DNA from: Penelope pileata
Lineage: Eukaryota > Chordata > Aves > Galliformes > Cracidae
Length of the DNA stretch: 64,000 nt
Assembly (NCBI GenBank): GCA_013396635.1
Contig: WBMW01005063.1
Span: 248,001 to 312,000 of the forward strand
Direction of reading: 5' to 3'
Made by a program: the position numbers and the translations under genes. Below the pieces are notes generated by a model that made no database searches, was not told the origin of the DNA, and saw only the letters and a list, made by a program, of their open reading frames with translations. Below, piece after piece: positions 1 to 14,040 of the stretch. Numbering within the stretch: position 1 is the stretch's first letter; each line of letters starts with the position of its first letter.

Positions 1-964
1 AACCCTGCCCATGTAAAAGCCATTGCTTGCCAGTACATATCCCTCTGAGAAGAATGCATTTTGTGCAAGTCTGTGCTTAGGTCTGAATGCCAATGCAACC
101 GCAAGAAAAAAAGGTGCAAGTTACCCTCCGAAAATCTGTGGGAACATTTAAAATGTAATTGCTTTTGGAAAATGACAACTATTTACCCAAAAGCAAAATG
201 CACATTAGGCATCCAAATAATTAAGTGTCAAACAGTATAATAAAAGTGTCTTTTTACTTTTTACTTTCAGAAATTATTTTACTTAGTTTTAAAATTTATC
301 CACGTGCACTGGCACATGGATTTTGTGATTATGCTTATTCACATAAAATTTTAATGCCTTCTATTATTTCTACCTACAGACTTCCTTCCCACGTCCTTCA
401 GCTACCCCTGCTCTAAGGGTACAGATATCACTGTTCCTACAAGCTGTTTCAGTCTGCATTTGTTTCTACACGCTCTCCCCATTCTCTTGCTGTGCACCGA
501 GGGGATTTCTATCCATTGCTGATCACTAGAACAATTATTCCACTGCGTTACCAATCTGTAAACCAGACATCATTACACAGAGGAAGGGAACCATGTTAGC
601 ATTAGCACCGAGTAGGTGAATGCACATACATACATAACGGATATTCTGTGAGAGCGCTGGCACAGCTGAGTGCGTACACGTAGCTAAACTTAGACTGAAT
701 ACTTCTGGGAAAAACACAGAACAAAGGTTGCATGCCTGTGGATAGACATCAGAGTTTGTGCAGAGGAAACTACGTCGGTCTTGGCTACTGTGGAAGACCC
801 AGTCTAGAACAATAAATCAGGATTCAGAGCGAGCAAACAAAAGATTTTTTTTCCACGAAAATTTAAGTGAAACTCCACTCAACATGAGCAAAAACAATAA
901 CGACGCATTACTGGTATTACATTTTGACAAAGTGGGAGATTGAAAAAAAAAAATTATACACAAA
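1..964. other. noncoding sequence, nothing recognised
   Basis: AT-rich unique-looking DNA. Short open frames on both strands have no splice context or family resemblance. I see no repeat or regulatory element here. Confidence 0.6.
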
Positions 965-1390
965 GGGTCACAAAGATGATTAAGGGTCTGGGGTATCTCC
1001 CATATGAGGAAAGGCTGAGAGATCTGGGACTGTTCAGCCTGGAGATGACTGAGAGGATATCAGCACCTTTCATAAATATCTGAAGTGCAGGAGTCAAATG
1101 CATGGGGCAAGGCTCTTTACAGTGATGCGCAGTACCAGGACAAGGGGCAACGGGCAAAAACTGGAACACCAGAAATTCCATACAAACATGAGGAAGAACT
1201 TCTTTACTGTGAGGGTGATGGAGCTCTGGAACCGGCTGCCCAGGGAGGCTGTGGAGTCGTCTTCTCTGGAAATACTCAAGAGCTATCTGGGCACATTCCT
1301 GTGCAACCAATGGCAGGGAACCTGCTTCTAGCAGGGGCGTTGGACTGATGATCTCCAGCAGTCCCTTCCAAGCCCCATCGTTCTGTGATA
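965..1390 (+). mobile_element. CR1 LINE, 5'-truncated 3' end
   Basis: This is the 3' part of a CR1 non-LTR retrotransposon in sense orientation. It runs through the diagnostic CR1 landmarks in order. First comes the segment reading as aggaaaggctgagagatctg and a nearby ttcagcctgg. Then come the dense gacaaggggcaac block, the aacttctttactgtgagggt block, gctgcccagggaggctgtgg, and the terminal ggactgatgatctcc region closing in ttctgtgat, the CR1 3' repeat motif. The 5' end is lost, as is usual for CR1. Small frames inside it are relics of the ORF2 tail and 3' UTR and are not genes. Identity to the family pattern is fairly good, so it is not among the oldest copies. Confidence 0.93.
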
Positions 1391-4300
1391 CTGCATTTTA
1401 ACACCTTCAGAAAAGCAGCTCTGTTCCAACCGTCCATTACTTAACTGCACATCATTCTGTTTAAGCACTGGCCTTACTCATGTGTAGCACAGTAAGTGGG
1501 TATGAAAGTATTTCCTCTGTAAGTTTACTGAAGTACAGCGACATTAACATAACTGAGGTTGGCAGATGGTTTCCACGACAGAGCTACTTCTTGGTCCAAA
1601 GTCTTCCACTTTATCGCTATTTGAACATTTTCTATTTACACTTACCTGTTCTAGAACTTAAGCAAGACATTTCACTCTTCTTTGTCGTGAGAATAAATAT
1701 TTTTCATTACAAGAAAAAAGGTTTTCTGGGACAAGATTTTAACCTAAGGAATGAAAAGTTTCAACAGTCCCCATTCATCACCTTGATTCTCTCTACTTAA
1801 AAACAGATACAGCATTGCCAAAAAAGTCTTAGATTTAAAAGACTGGCGTGCTTTTGGAAAGTGTTGCGCAGAGTTTGGGGTAGACTTACTAGCTGGCCAA
1901 TGCCCTGCACACATTTATAGCTATCCACTACACTGCATGTCTCACAGACATTCCAGCTAAGTCACGTTACAGAAAACCCATTACTTCTCTTGCTCTATTG
2001 CAATAACACTCCAGCCATTTAAAACCCAAGGATCATGAACTCTTCCATCTCCACATATATTCAATTAATTGCACATCTTTATTTGGTCTATAGTCTAGTT
2101 TAATGAGGCCCAAATGAGATTACAGCCCAATTCACAACTTGCAAGAATAAAAAACGTGAAACAGTTGTGTGAAATTGATAGTATAGATTCACTCAAGAGG
2201 TACCCTGAAGGCACGATCTCTTAATCATCTACCTCAGATCTACAAGACTTCATTGAAGCTCCCTCCTCCACCGCCTTAGCACTCACGTTAAATTCTAGCA
2301 GACAGCAAAGCGAATCTCCTGATCACATCCACGTAGCTACTTATAACCGCATATCTGAGGAACAGAGGTGTAATCACATACGCATACAGTTTATAGGTCA
2401 TATACATAGAAACTTCTCATCAAGACACATTCAGAGTTGCCTTAACTTTTCTGTTTCCTGGTTTGTTTCAGTGCTTAACAATACATCTTTCCTTCTTTGA
2501 AGGCCAGTTGCGCTTAGGCAGATAAGTCATGCAGTTAAGTTTGTGTAACTAATGGAAGATAAACAGTTACTTCCAGAAAACATGCACATTAGAAAATGTA
2601 ATATTAATAAATTCTAGTAATGAAGACAAACTATTCTGATGAGTGTTGATACCTGCAATACGCAACAAGGCTAGAGTCTGCTACAGGTAACACAAAGAAC
2701 GTAGAAGTTGACTATTCATGCTGTAAGACAGGGATTTTAGGGGGTGATTCTTGAGGTCCTTGTCAAGTTCTTGTTGCAATAAAGTTTTAATAAGATCAAA
2801 AATAGCTGGATAAACATCCTTTCTGTTACTTCTCTTAAAGAAGGTACAAAGCTTGCCCGCATTTCAAATAACCAGCCAGTGCTCATGAAGCTCTTCTGCT
2901 TCCATGTTGAGTTGCTATGACTGTGGTTACTGGAATCATTTGTAAGGGAAGAGAAAGAGCAAAGACGACTGTTATGTTATTTACATGTGACAACGAGGAG
3001 ATGGTGGGGACATTGAGCCGACAAAACAGAAACTCACTGCACTGCCTGTTCCCCCTCACCTTCCAATACACATTCCAGAAGTCCAGTGTTTGTAATAATG
3101 CTGTTCTGGAGATGAGTGAGCTGTGACTGGTTCATTGCAGGCTTTTTCAGAAAAGAAATTTCTACTTTTAGTAATAATAAGCAGAGCAATCATAAACAGA
3201 AGGAATCACTTGGTGATGGCAGTGATTAATTTCTCGCAATTTCCTCTATCACAGTAAGAAAACGAGAAGGATCCAAATATCATTTCCTTCTGCAGATTTA
3301 TCACTAGATCATATTTTATTGCTGCTCTGTGAACACTGTATTCAGAGGATACAGTGCTCAGAGAAATCCTCGTTTTTGGCAGTTTCCCTTTTATGACTCT
3401 TTAATCCCAGCTAATTTCTGCCTCATTAATGTAATTCCTCACTGATGAGAGCCATAGAAAAAGGGACACGCTTTACAACATCAGTGCCTCTCCATGTAAA
3501 AATAAATATCAAAGTAATTGAGTCCAGCAGAAGGACAGGCATTAAAGCCTTAGTTATTTGAAAAGAATTATCTTCATTTATTCCACCGAGGGACTAAAAG
3601 AACCTAAAAAACCCCTATGTGACAAAGAATTTTTAGTTAGGAAAGATCATCTTGATACTGATTAGATTAGAACCACCAGCTTTGCTGAGGGATAAAAGCC
3701 AAAGGCCCGAGCCACGCATTAAAACTAACCTGACAAGAGACTCAAGAGACTGACTACAGACCAGTCACAGTTCTGGTTTCAGATTTGAGTACACTTAAGT
3801 GTCTTCACCATCCTGAAACACACCTGAGGTAAGATACAGAGATTTTTGTTTTTCATAACAGTCAAACAGAAGCCATTTTTGAACACCAGTCCTTCCTCAT
3901 TCACAGCATGCAATTAATCCTCTCCTGTTATTCATATCCCTAACCTCATCTCATATCAAGCACCCTTGGCACTAAAAAGTCACAGAAAGAACCAATGAAC
4001 AGTCAAGTACCCATTTCTCAAGAGACTGCTTGCTTTGTATGTTGTTATATTCATGAGGCACAGCTGTCAGAGCTGCCCTTCAACAGCTGAACAAGCACCC
4101 AGGTCTTACCAGATTCAATAGCTGCTCACAGCCTGATTGCTGGATTGAAAAGTTAGGGGTCTGAACTATTAGGCCATTCCTTAAACAGTCTCGCAAGATT
4201 GTCTCAGCTCAAGTCAGTCAGTGCTATCTAAGCTCTTCTCTGCCTTTAAGGAATGCAATATGTTGAAGTTTTTACATTAATTCCTGGAAGTAATACTACA

Positions 4301-7300
4301 ATTGACCTCACAACACATGGGAAGAACATCATCTCTAACTTCTGAGGGGAGCAAAGGGTCATCTCATAGTAGCACAGTCAACAGCTTCAGCACTCCCGCA
4401 TCACAACTAATACAGGACTTGTTAGGGCATGAACTGATCAGAAGTACTGTCAAAGCTAAACATATCTACAGAAAAAAGAGGAAGCGGCAAGGCAAGAAAT
4501 GCCAAGTATCACAGTTCATTTTGTGGAACTCATTCTCATGGCAGTGCAGCACCAAGTTTCCAATTTCTAGCAAAAAAAAAGGAAGAAGTGGGCTCTTTGA
4601 GTGGGTCTGCTCACCCGAAGTACAGGGAAAGACACCCTGGCAGAGGAATTATGCTGATCATAGATCAACAAAATGCATTTACAGCTGCTTGCAGTGACTG
4701 TTCAAGACCTCAGCGCACATGCAGCAAACCCGTGGATTTTTTTTGACGCTGTTAGCGCATGTAATCCTCAGAAGTCTGTAAGAATGTGTAGATTCTTTAA
4801 GTGAGCACCTTCTGAAAATAACCATCACAAAGAAACTCCTACAGGTCTCACAGTGAAGTATAATTGCTGAATTTCCTCTAATACTAACGGCTTCCCCACG
4901 GCTCTGTGAGCTGAACATCCTCAGAGTTCAACTGCTGATCTCAGTGTAATAGAGGAAAAAGAAGAGTCAAAAATACGTAATGAAGCCTCTGTTTCACTAC
5001 CACAAATTCGAATTGTTTTTAACTCCAGTATTAGAAGTGACCAGCAGCTGAGCTGACACCTACAGCCATGGAAAAAATGACCTTGAGTTCACACATTCTT
5101 TTAGGCCAATTTCAATGTAGTAACTGACCCATGAATACAGAAAAGAGTAGCACGGGCCTACCTCTTGGGAATGCTACTGCTAAAATAAAGCTGTTGAGGT
5201 TTCCTAGTATGGGGATAGTATCAAAGGGTCCTAGAGAAACATGACAGTTTGAGGTTCTATGAAATGAATTGGTTTGATTCACCCGTGTATGAATACTGTC
5301 AGAGCCTAAAAGTTCACTGAAAAATGTTGTTAGTACCAACGCTTCCCAGAAGGGAAAATCACAGATCCCTAGATTTGCCTTCTCCTTACTGGAAGAGAGG
5401 AGATGAGGCAGTACCAGAAACTGCTGAGACCAATGATCTGTTCATCTTTTTAACCTTAGCACTCTTATGTATTATGAGGTAAATGCAAATGACAGCTTTT
5501 TTAACAATCAAATATCAAGTATGAACTCGTAAACTCAAAAAACGAGACAAATCATTTAACTCCTCTTTTATATCATCAAGCAATTAAGTTAACCACCAGT
5601 CCTGGATAATGACTCATTTCTTTTGCCAGCAGGGGTAATGTCTCATTCCTGGGTGGATTATTATTAAAAGGAAAACAACAGTTCCTTCCATTTCTTTATG
5701 CATGGAAATGAAATGTTTTCATCAGATGACTTTTTTTTTGAGGTAGCAACTTCGATCGGGTGAGCTACTGATATTGTGACAAAGTTTATTTGATCTGCTC
5801 TTAATCAGCCTTGAAAAGTTGCAGCGATTTACTGTCGTTAACATTTAACTTCTACTTTCTCGATGGTTATTTTAATAAAGTCTTGGAACTTGAGCCTGTT
5901 ACCTCAGGACAGAGGCAATTGCAACGACAGATTTGAGAGAAACACCTGGCTCAATTTCTCAAGTTATTCTTTTGTCCTTAATAATGCAAATAAGTTTGTA
6001 TAAAAACAACAAGCCTGTAAGGTGAAAAATCACCTCGATCATGTGTCCATTCACATTCCTACTCATTGCTGCATGCTGATGGATAGGTTTTACACTGATT
6101 TTTTTCACTGTCAAATTCCAGCCTCACACAAAGCTTGTCTTGCCATGTGACAGCAGAAGAAACATAGCCTGAGAGTATAAGATCCTGCTAGCAAGCGTGT
6201 GCTCTCGCACAGCTACGCCCTGCTGCAGCACTCCCCTCACTTGGTGACCCTCGCTCTCCCCCCTTTAGCTGCAGTCAGACCAGCAAACCAGAGCAGAAGG
6301 GAGCTCACTGCCACTCTGCAGCATGTGAGCTAGACATGGCATTATGGAAACAGCACTTGATTAAATGAGAGAATTAACATTTGTCCATACAGCTCCCATG
6401 CTAACGTGACCTATCAACCAACCTTTTGAGATGCATTGTTTAGCGCTGTTCCATCCTTCAAGAAGATAAGAAAGATACTTTGACACTGAGCTGGGTTTGT
6501 TATTTTCATTTTCCTCCAGATCTGCATCTCACAGGATTATAGAAAGAAATATGTTTTGAAGACTTACCTGCAAAGCGGGTGCTTCACAAGTGCAGGGTGA
6601 ACTATGGGATCTCCCAGGAGGCTGTTCTGGAGCGTCATCTGCAGATGACATAACGGTTTCCCTAGAGAACAAAAATCATTATCATACATCAACATCGAAA
6701 CAAAGAAGTTAAGCAACGAAAGCCACACTGCAGTCCCACATGCTCTCAAACATGTGTTTGAAAGTCTGCACAGCACTCTTCTCCAAGCAAATACATGCTA
6801 GATATGCCTTTATCTAAAGCCCCTGGCCACACTCTAGTGAATGGTTCTCAATACACCCCCTGTATGCCCCATAGGCCCAGCAGGAGAGGAGACAGGAGAC
6901 AAGAGGTATCTCATTGCCACAGAATTCTCAAAATGCTTTCTCAGATCATCAACTCTAATTTCTCCAGAGCTCTGCTAAACCAGTAAGAGAAACTTGGTCT
7001 TCAACTCTAAAAAGCTTGGTACGTTCATTTGCTGCAGAAAGGGGAAAATAGCCCATTACGTTTCCCTACAAGTGGGGTTCAGCTTTTGTTGTGAGCCATG
7101 TTTTGTCCATCGACAACTCCTCACAGGGGACACTTCTGGGAACACACACCTCAGAGGTGGTGGGGGCAGCGAGGAGTGTAGACCATAGCAGAGTTAGACT
7201 TAATCTAACCTTCAAAAGAAAGAGCAGGCATCAAAATCTCTCACCTGCACATAGTTGATTATTTAGGCTTAGTTTTACTAACAGGATACTCACATATCAA

Positions 7301-8369
7301 TTTCATAAAACATTGAGGATGTTTCAGCTGTGGTAAACAGCACTACAGTTGTGCAGGCACATTTCAACTGCTTACTGCTTGGAGAAGAGTAGTAGCTCAA
7401 CATACGGCAGCCAAACAGATTACCACCGCTTGAATCCCACATTGCTGCCCAGAGTCAAAATTAATACACTCACAGAATAAAGCGTACTGGTTATGTTTTG
7501 AAGGATACGTTTGCAAGTCTGAGACTTTCTTCTGAACTAAGAGCAGTTCAGAGGCACAAAGACAGCATTCTAAGCCACAGGTGTACCAGCCAATATAGCT
7601 GATTACGATCCAGTGAAGTCTGACCACACACAAGCTGAGACTGACACCTATGCACCCACCCATCTATTTACACTCAGATTCCATCACCTGTTGGTAGTAC
7701 CACTGCACTGCTTGTATAAACCACCCTGAAAACATAATATGCTTATTAAATGCCGTCAACAAAAATTCCTCATTCCTCAGATTGTGCATTCCCATGTCTC
7801 ACCCCAATCACTATATGTAGTGTGCACCTTTACTCGTCACCAGTAGAAGTATGCCCCTACCAAAGAAGAGGCATAGAAACCCTAAACCAAAGAAGGAAAA
7901 CATTGGTATAAGTTCCAGTATTATAAAAAGAGTGATTATGAAATAGAGTAAGCTATTCCATGCCTAAACTTTATTAGTCATGGGGAACTGATTAAAGTGA
8001 TAGATAGGATGACACCTTTTCATTAATAAAGTAAAAATTAATAAATTATTTAGCAGAGTCTTCTGTCATTACTTGTACAGAGAAGAGTATTTGAATTAGT
8101 GCTAGGAACCCTGCCTCCAGCCTGCTTCTACTTTTCTGCAAACCACCTTTTTATTTCAAACCAGAGTAATGCAAAGGAACTCTGTACATCAAAACCTTTA
8201 CCTGAACAGCTAATTTTTATTTTAGAGCGCTGGCACATACAAATAGTTGTAACATTTTATGACACAATATTCTACCTATATGTTAATGAGTCAGATTGCA
8301 TTGAGCTTCTATTCTACATAATACTCTCGCAGAACATGACAAGACAATGGAAGAGCATTTTGCCTAAAC
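1391..8369. other. noncoding sequence, nothing recognised
   Basis: About 7 kb of AT-rich DNA. The longest frame here (4302-4697, plus strand, 131 codons) is low-complexity Ser/Lys-rich and has no convincing splice sites. No transposon, tandem array or RNA gene is visible. The content suits an intron or intergenic spacer. Confidence 0.6.
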
Positions 8370-8384
8370 AAAAAAAAAAAAAAN
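8370..8384. repeat. A-homopolymer with an ambiguous base
   Basis: A run of 14 A from 8370 to 8383 is followed by the window's single N at 8384. The N most likely marks an unresolved homopolymer length or a consensus gap rather than biology. Confidence 0.8.
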
Positions 8385-9650
8385 ATGATGGGGAGGGTAG
8401 AGCATTTTGACTAATCATGTGAAAAAGTTTTCACAACCATTTTTGGAAGCAGCTAGAAAGAACTCATATTGGTCTTGTTGTTTTTTTCTAATTTCAAAAC
8501 TCGCACAAAGTTCTGTCATTTGGGACAATCATCTGAACATAATTGCCACACCAACACCATTTAGCATGCTCCTCTCCCTTTCTCCCTCTGATTGAAATAA
8601 ACATCAACTAATTACATGCAATTAAATGTATTCTTTCCAATGCTTTTCCTTGTTTCCTTTTTACATTTCACTACAATTACTGCAAATTTCCTTTCACTAA
8701 GCAACTTGCACTTTTCATACAGCTTTGCACGCATTTCAAGTGACAGAAGGGACAACACAAAATCTAGTTGCTCTTTCCAAATGCTCACCTTTGTCATCTT
8801 TTTTTGCACTACAAGTAATGTAGCCTGAAACTTATTTTCAAAACAATTTTTCAACTGCTTTGTTTATTCTAAAGAGAATTCAGACAAGAAACTTTCAAGG
8901 AGCAGGTTCTTCTCACTCTGCCCTGACAGAGCATTGTTGTACATTGAAGATTTGTCCCACCTAGCAAGGGTCTCATGATGGGTTCCACGCAGTAACAAGA
9001 GTGAAACAGAAAAACCACAGAGCAGAAGGATTTTCTTCCATTTACTGCAGGTTAATATTTACATGAATCACTGACCACCACAAAGGAACTTCAGAAACTG
9101 AAACATTGTACGTGTTTCTTCACTTGAGACAGAAACATAAGAAAAGGTTTTCCACATCCTTAGAGAGAACACATCCCATCTCTGCTACATTTAATTAGTT
9201 GGTTTTGAGGCTGAGGTAATGACAACCTTTTTAATATGTTTACGGTACACAGCACAGGTAACACTGCAATACAAACAGAGAAACAGAAACAGGCCTGAAG
9301 ATTAGGATATCTGTCCTTTGTGAAATTTTAAGCGTTGACTTCTTTTTAGTTTCAAACATTCTAGGAACACAAAATCCTTTACGGCCACTGTTAAGTGATG
9401 CATTATCAGCTTCTTTCTATACTGAAGATAACAGCCATGTGCTACAGTCTCAACTACAGTAGTTATAACAATGCCTGTTCCTATTTTTCAGAGATTAATT
9501 TTCATTAAATGAGACAAAACAGCAGCTGCTTTGCCAGTTTAAACAGAGATCAGTGTCACTGTTAACACATTTTTCCTTCATGGTTTCTTTCAAGGACTAT
9601 CAGCTGTTTCCAGTTCTTTCAGCAAGAAACTCACCACCAAAAAGAAGGCA

Positions 9651-9680
9651 ACCAAAAGACAGATCACCAAAAGACAGATC
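9651..9680. repeat. 15-bp tandem duplication
   Basis: The unit accaaaagacagatc occurs twice back to back, within an A/C-rich stretch that continues to about 9710. This is consistent with replication slippage. Confidence 0.8.
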
Positions 9681-11754
9681 AACTAACCAACAAACAAAAA
9701 AAACCCCCACGAACAGAGATAGAGGCAGCCTACTCTTCCACATAATTATGCAATGCATATAACAACGTTCATCAATTTCTCTTAATCATATTATAGCAGG
9801 AGAGCAACACAACTCAGAATTTAACAAGTCAGGATTTAGCTCTCGCTCAAAACTTAAGAAGCAAACTATCCAAAAGAATAAAAAGCTGTCTTAACTTCAG
9901 CAGTTGCCACCTACACTCACCACACTTCAAAATATCTCATGAACACACCTGTCTGCAGCTGGCTTCTATGTATAGCAGGCTGCCAAGCTCCCCCCAGACT
10001 GCTGCACCCCAAAGCTGTATCACAGCGTTTAAAGCTCACCTCTTTGCGTTCTGCTGAAATGAAAGGCTGATACCAAGTGCTGTAACTAGACCAAAGATAT
10101 CTGTAAAGGAGAAAGTCCCCAAACTCTCACAACTGTGCCATTTGTTTCATCTACAGCTCAGGGCTCTGCTCCACACCATTTTCTGCTTCCTCAACTCCTT
10201 CCTTGTGCTGCTGCTGCTTCTCCAAGTACTTTCCCAACTCCCTGTCTCAGGATCCTTCTGCTTTCCCTGCCTGGCCCTTATCTAAGCCTGGGGCAACCCC
10301 ACCCCAGGTCCTCCCCTTTCAGTCACAGCTGCGAGTGAGCACCGTGTGCTCAATCATCAGTTCATGCTGTGATCAGCTGGTTCCCTACAGCATCAGAATC
10401 AGCTGGAAGCTTCAATAGTTGGTAGCTCCTGACTTGTTTTGTTGCAGATCTAATTTTTTTCACTGGTGTGGGTCATTTTCAGGTGGAAAAATAGCCAATA
10501 GTCCCACATTGTACAAACTAAGTGGGACAACTAACTAATCTACAGGTGGGATACATCTTTATTTGCTTTGTAATTCTGAACAAAACCATCTAAATGAGAG
10601 CAGCTGGGGCACGGTCCTGGGTTCAGGCTTGGGTCAGTATGAATATATCCTTAGAGAAATGATGGAAGGATTGGAACCGATCATAACTAATCTGCTAAAA
10701 CAAAGGTGTGCAGTTCCCCCATCCCTAAGCACATATAGCCCAGAAAACCACATATTCCTTCTCTGTCCATGGATGGTCCTTTTCTAGAGTCGATCCAGTA
10801 ATGACTGTATAGCCCCTATGAAAATAAGAATAAATTGAAGGAATCGTTTTGCTTTATATGATGTACTGACAACTTATTTTAGCTGTATCTTGTAATGCAC
10901 ACAGCCATGTTAACAGCATGTAGTTAACAGCATTTTTTACCTTCTTTTCCTCTGGAAATAGTTAGGGTAAAAGGTTCTGTCAGAGCTTAGAGTTAGCCAA
11001 AGCTTAGAAAACTATTTTCAGCAGCTGAGATGGTGTTTAGATTCTACAAATTCCAGAGAATAAGTAAAATGGATGATTTAAAGATATTATTTTTTTCCCT
11101 GTACTTCTCTTGCCATTTTAAGTTTGGCAAGGACAAAGTCCAAAGCTGAAAGACAAAAACTAATTTTAATAGCTTAATTTTTCAAAACATAAAAAATCAG
11201 AGAAGGATCTCTCATCAAAAATATCTAATAACTTCTCATCTTTTCTGCTGCTTGTATTGGTTCCTTGCCTGAAGTTAACAACAGGAATGGTATTGTAGAC
11301 AGTGGAAGCTACAATTTCAACTGGATAATAGATGGATGATGAAAATTCAGCCACGTTAGAAATTGGATTGTAGTCAAGATGTTCCAATATCTTACTTTCC
11401 ATTTTAACCTAAAGAATGAGACCCTTCCGATATTTAATGTGAAGATTAAGATGGGGATAAGGCTTAAACTCAGAAAAAGTTAAATCTCAGAAGCCCTCTT
11501 CATGACTGGATTCTGCTTAGTCCACAGTTACAAAAAGAATGATGTCAACAATAACCGACTCTTAATGTTATTTTTTTTAATGTGGAAAACAGTTTCTTAT
11601 TAGGTTATAGTAACTTAAATGCTCAAGACTCAAGGTTATGTTTGGGCACTCCAAAATAGAAATATTTAGGGATTATAAATAATGCTTAATTTGCTCCTTT
11701 TCCTTAAAGACTTACATTGAGTTTTAACTGTGGTTAGGATTAAGGTATGGAAAA

Positions 11755-11800
11755 CCAAACAGATCTTAAAAGCAAACCCAAACAGATCTTAAAAGCAAAA
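11755..11800. repeat. 23-bp tandem duplication
   Basis: Two adjacent copies start at 11755 and 11778. Each begins ccaaacagatcttaaaagca, and they are nearly identical. A third partial start (ccaaacaac) follows. This looks like a recent slippage or duplication event. Confidence 0.85.
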
Positions 11801-14040
11801 CCAAACAACTTTTTATCAACTTCCTTGCACTCATATAGTTAAGAAGAAGAAGGACACGAGCGCTGGCAAGGGCCCTGTTTTGCACTTTATCTTGGGATTG
11901 GTCACAAGATAGAACTGTGGTTAGTGTTGAGACTGAGATTAGAGCTAGAGTCCAGAAATCAAAACCCCAGGTCTTTCTTGCTGGTTTCCAGTCTATCTTC
12001 AGATTTGGATGTGGTTTTGTTTTGAAAATGTAGAACATCTTGTTTTCATTTTTATTTTAAGGATTCATAGCTGGATCCCCAAAGAGTTATACTATAACAC
12101 GACCCCTGTGCCAAAGCTTTCTTGATCGACTGGATTAAAGTGCCTCAAGGGGAAAAAAAAAAATGCATTGCATAAGATTCGGAGGTGACCCAGGCCAGCT
12201 GTTGGGCAGTACAGATGTGAACAGGCTGCTCCAAGAGCTGCTAATGCTGGGCAGTGGGTACACAAACTACGGTTACACCGAGCGGCCTGATTTTATTCTA
12301 GGGAGCTGTGAGTAAAATGATATAGATGGCGACATGGTAAATCAGCTAGAAAGTTTAGTGGATACACCGCCTGCCCATGCAGACCTCTAAGGCTCCCTTT
12401 TGGGAAACTGATTCCTAAATCCGCTGTGCAATTTCCTGAAACATCTGTTTTCTGTGCTGTAATGCTTCCCCCACCAGATGCGCTCTGGCTTCTATGACAG
12501 TCTGTGTCACTGCTGCTGTTAATGGGTAAAGCTTTCAACGGTATCCTCGCACTTTGCCCTGGGTGAAACCACAGAATGTATGACGATGATTCCGATTTTC
12601 AACTTGGAGAAAACTACTCACTGACATCACTATATTTAACCATTAATCGCTAAGTAAAGTGTTTCATGAATATTCTTTGACCAGATATGTATACAAATAA
12701 AATTCACAGAAAAAGGATATATGATGAACTAACATGTGACCCACTTGAAATTCTAACTGAAATTAGCTACTTTTTGCTCTTTGTATGAACTCGCATGGAA
12801 CACTGAGAAGCAGCTTTTAATAAGTAGTCTCTAGTTCTCGTTAACTCAGCCCCTGAGTTTGACACATTTACAGGTAAAGACAAACGACTTTTCTATGCAG
12901 ACAATGCTGTGGGAGCACAGCAGGTTCTAGGGGCCATTGAGGGCTGTGCTTTGGCTCCTGAAGTCTTTTTACCTCAAGTCCAAGTGATGTATAGGGGCCT
13001 GGCCTCTCGCTGTTGCCTGTAAGGATTACTGCTTCCAATTTCTCCCAGTCTTTCTCTCAGAAAGGGTTTAACTCAAAACAATTGCTCTCACCTTGTATTT
13101 CACTTTGGAAATTTATGCTTCTATTCTGCACCTGAAAAAGTCATCACTAACACTAATGGACATAGGAAAATACATTATTTTTCTCAGTGAACCTCTGATA
13201 CTATTAAACAGGTTTATGAGGAGAAGTTTCTTTTGCCTTTCAAACATTAGGCATTGGCCAGTGTTCAAGGAAGTACATCCATCTGGATGAACAACGGGCT
13301 CGTTCCAGTACTGAGCAGCCAAATTCATCCCTGAAGTAATACCAATTAATATCTGAAAGGGATATACAGCAGATATGAATTTAGCCCATCAGAAGAGGCC
13401 AAATTGGTATATCTGAAATACCTTAAATATTCTGGCAGGACATACCGGTAGGTTATGTTCTACAGAAAACAGCTGTATGTGATCAGAGATACACAGGTTT
13501 TGTTTTCAAGTATATATTAAAAGGCCAGAGAATTTGCATTGTACCTCGTGACCTGTGATGCAGTGAGACCCAGTGAATATCTGCACCCGGCTGACAATCA
13601 CCTGCAGTATCTTGGAGTCATAGCGACAGAACTTACAGCTATGTTTGCAGGCTGGAAAGTATCAATAAAAAATAGAGCTTAGGTAAATATCATTCAGAAG
13701 CCAGCTGGCACTAAATAGGACTCCCATACATACTCTTGGATTTCAATGGAAATTCTAACCGTCTCCAGCAGGAAGCTTGTCTGATATGAGAGCCCATATA
13801 TGAGATTCTCAGACACTAAAATTATAAAGCTTTGATAGTGACATGAAGCATATTACACTTGGTTCAGTTACCCAGCTTTCATTATTGCTGACTACTGGAC
13901 CAGAAAATATCATACACAAAGAACCTGCATTATTGAAGCATCAAAAAAATGAGGGATAATAGACATATCTTGCTATAAAATACCATAAAACACAACACCT
14001 AGAGTATTTAAACATATACGTCATTTTTGCTTGTAAAAAA

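Larger units (their letters stand above)
8385..14040. other. noncoding sequence with minor tandem duplications
   Basis: No gene is supported. A C/T-rich stretch lies at about 10,118-10,325. Two short tandem duplications are listed separately. The segment at 12,178-12,290 is slightly more GC-rich but matches no family I recognise. Confidence 0.55.

Noticed and set aside
1085..1348. Overlapping small frames on both strands near 1.1-1.3 kb
   Set aside because: They lie entirely inside the CR1 copy and are relics or shadows of it.
4302..4697. 131-codon plus-strand frame, Ser/Lys-rich
   Set aside because: No domain, no convincing splice sites, and a length expected by chance in a window this size.
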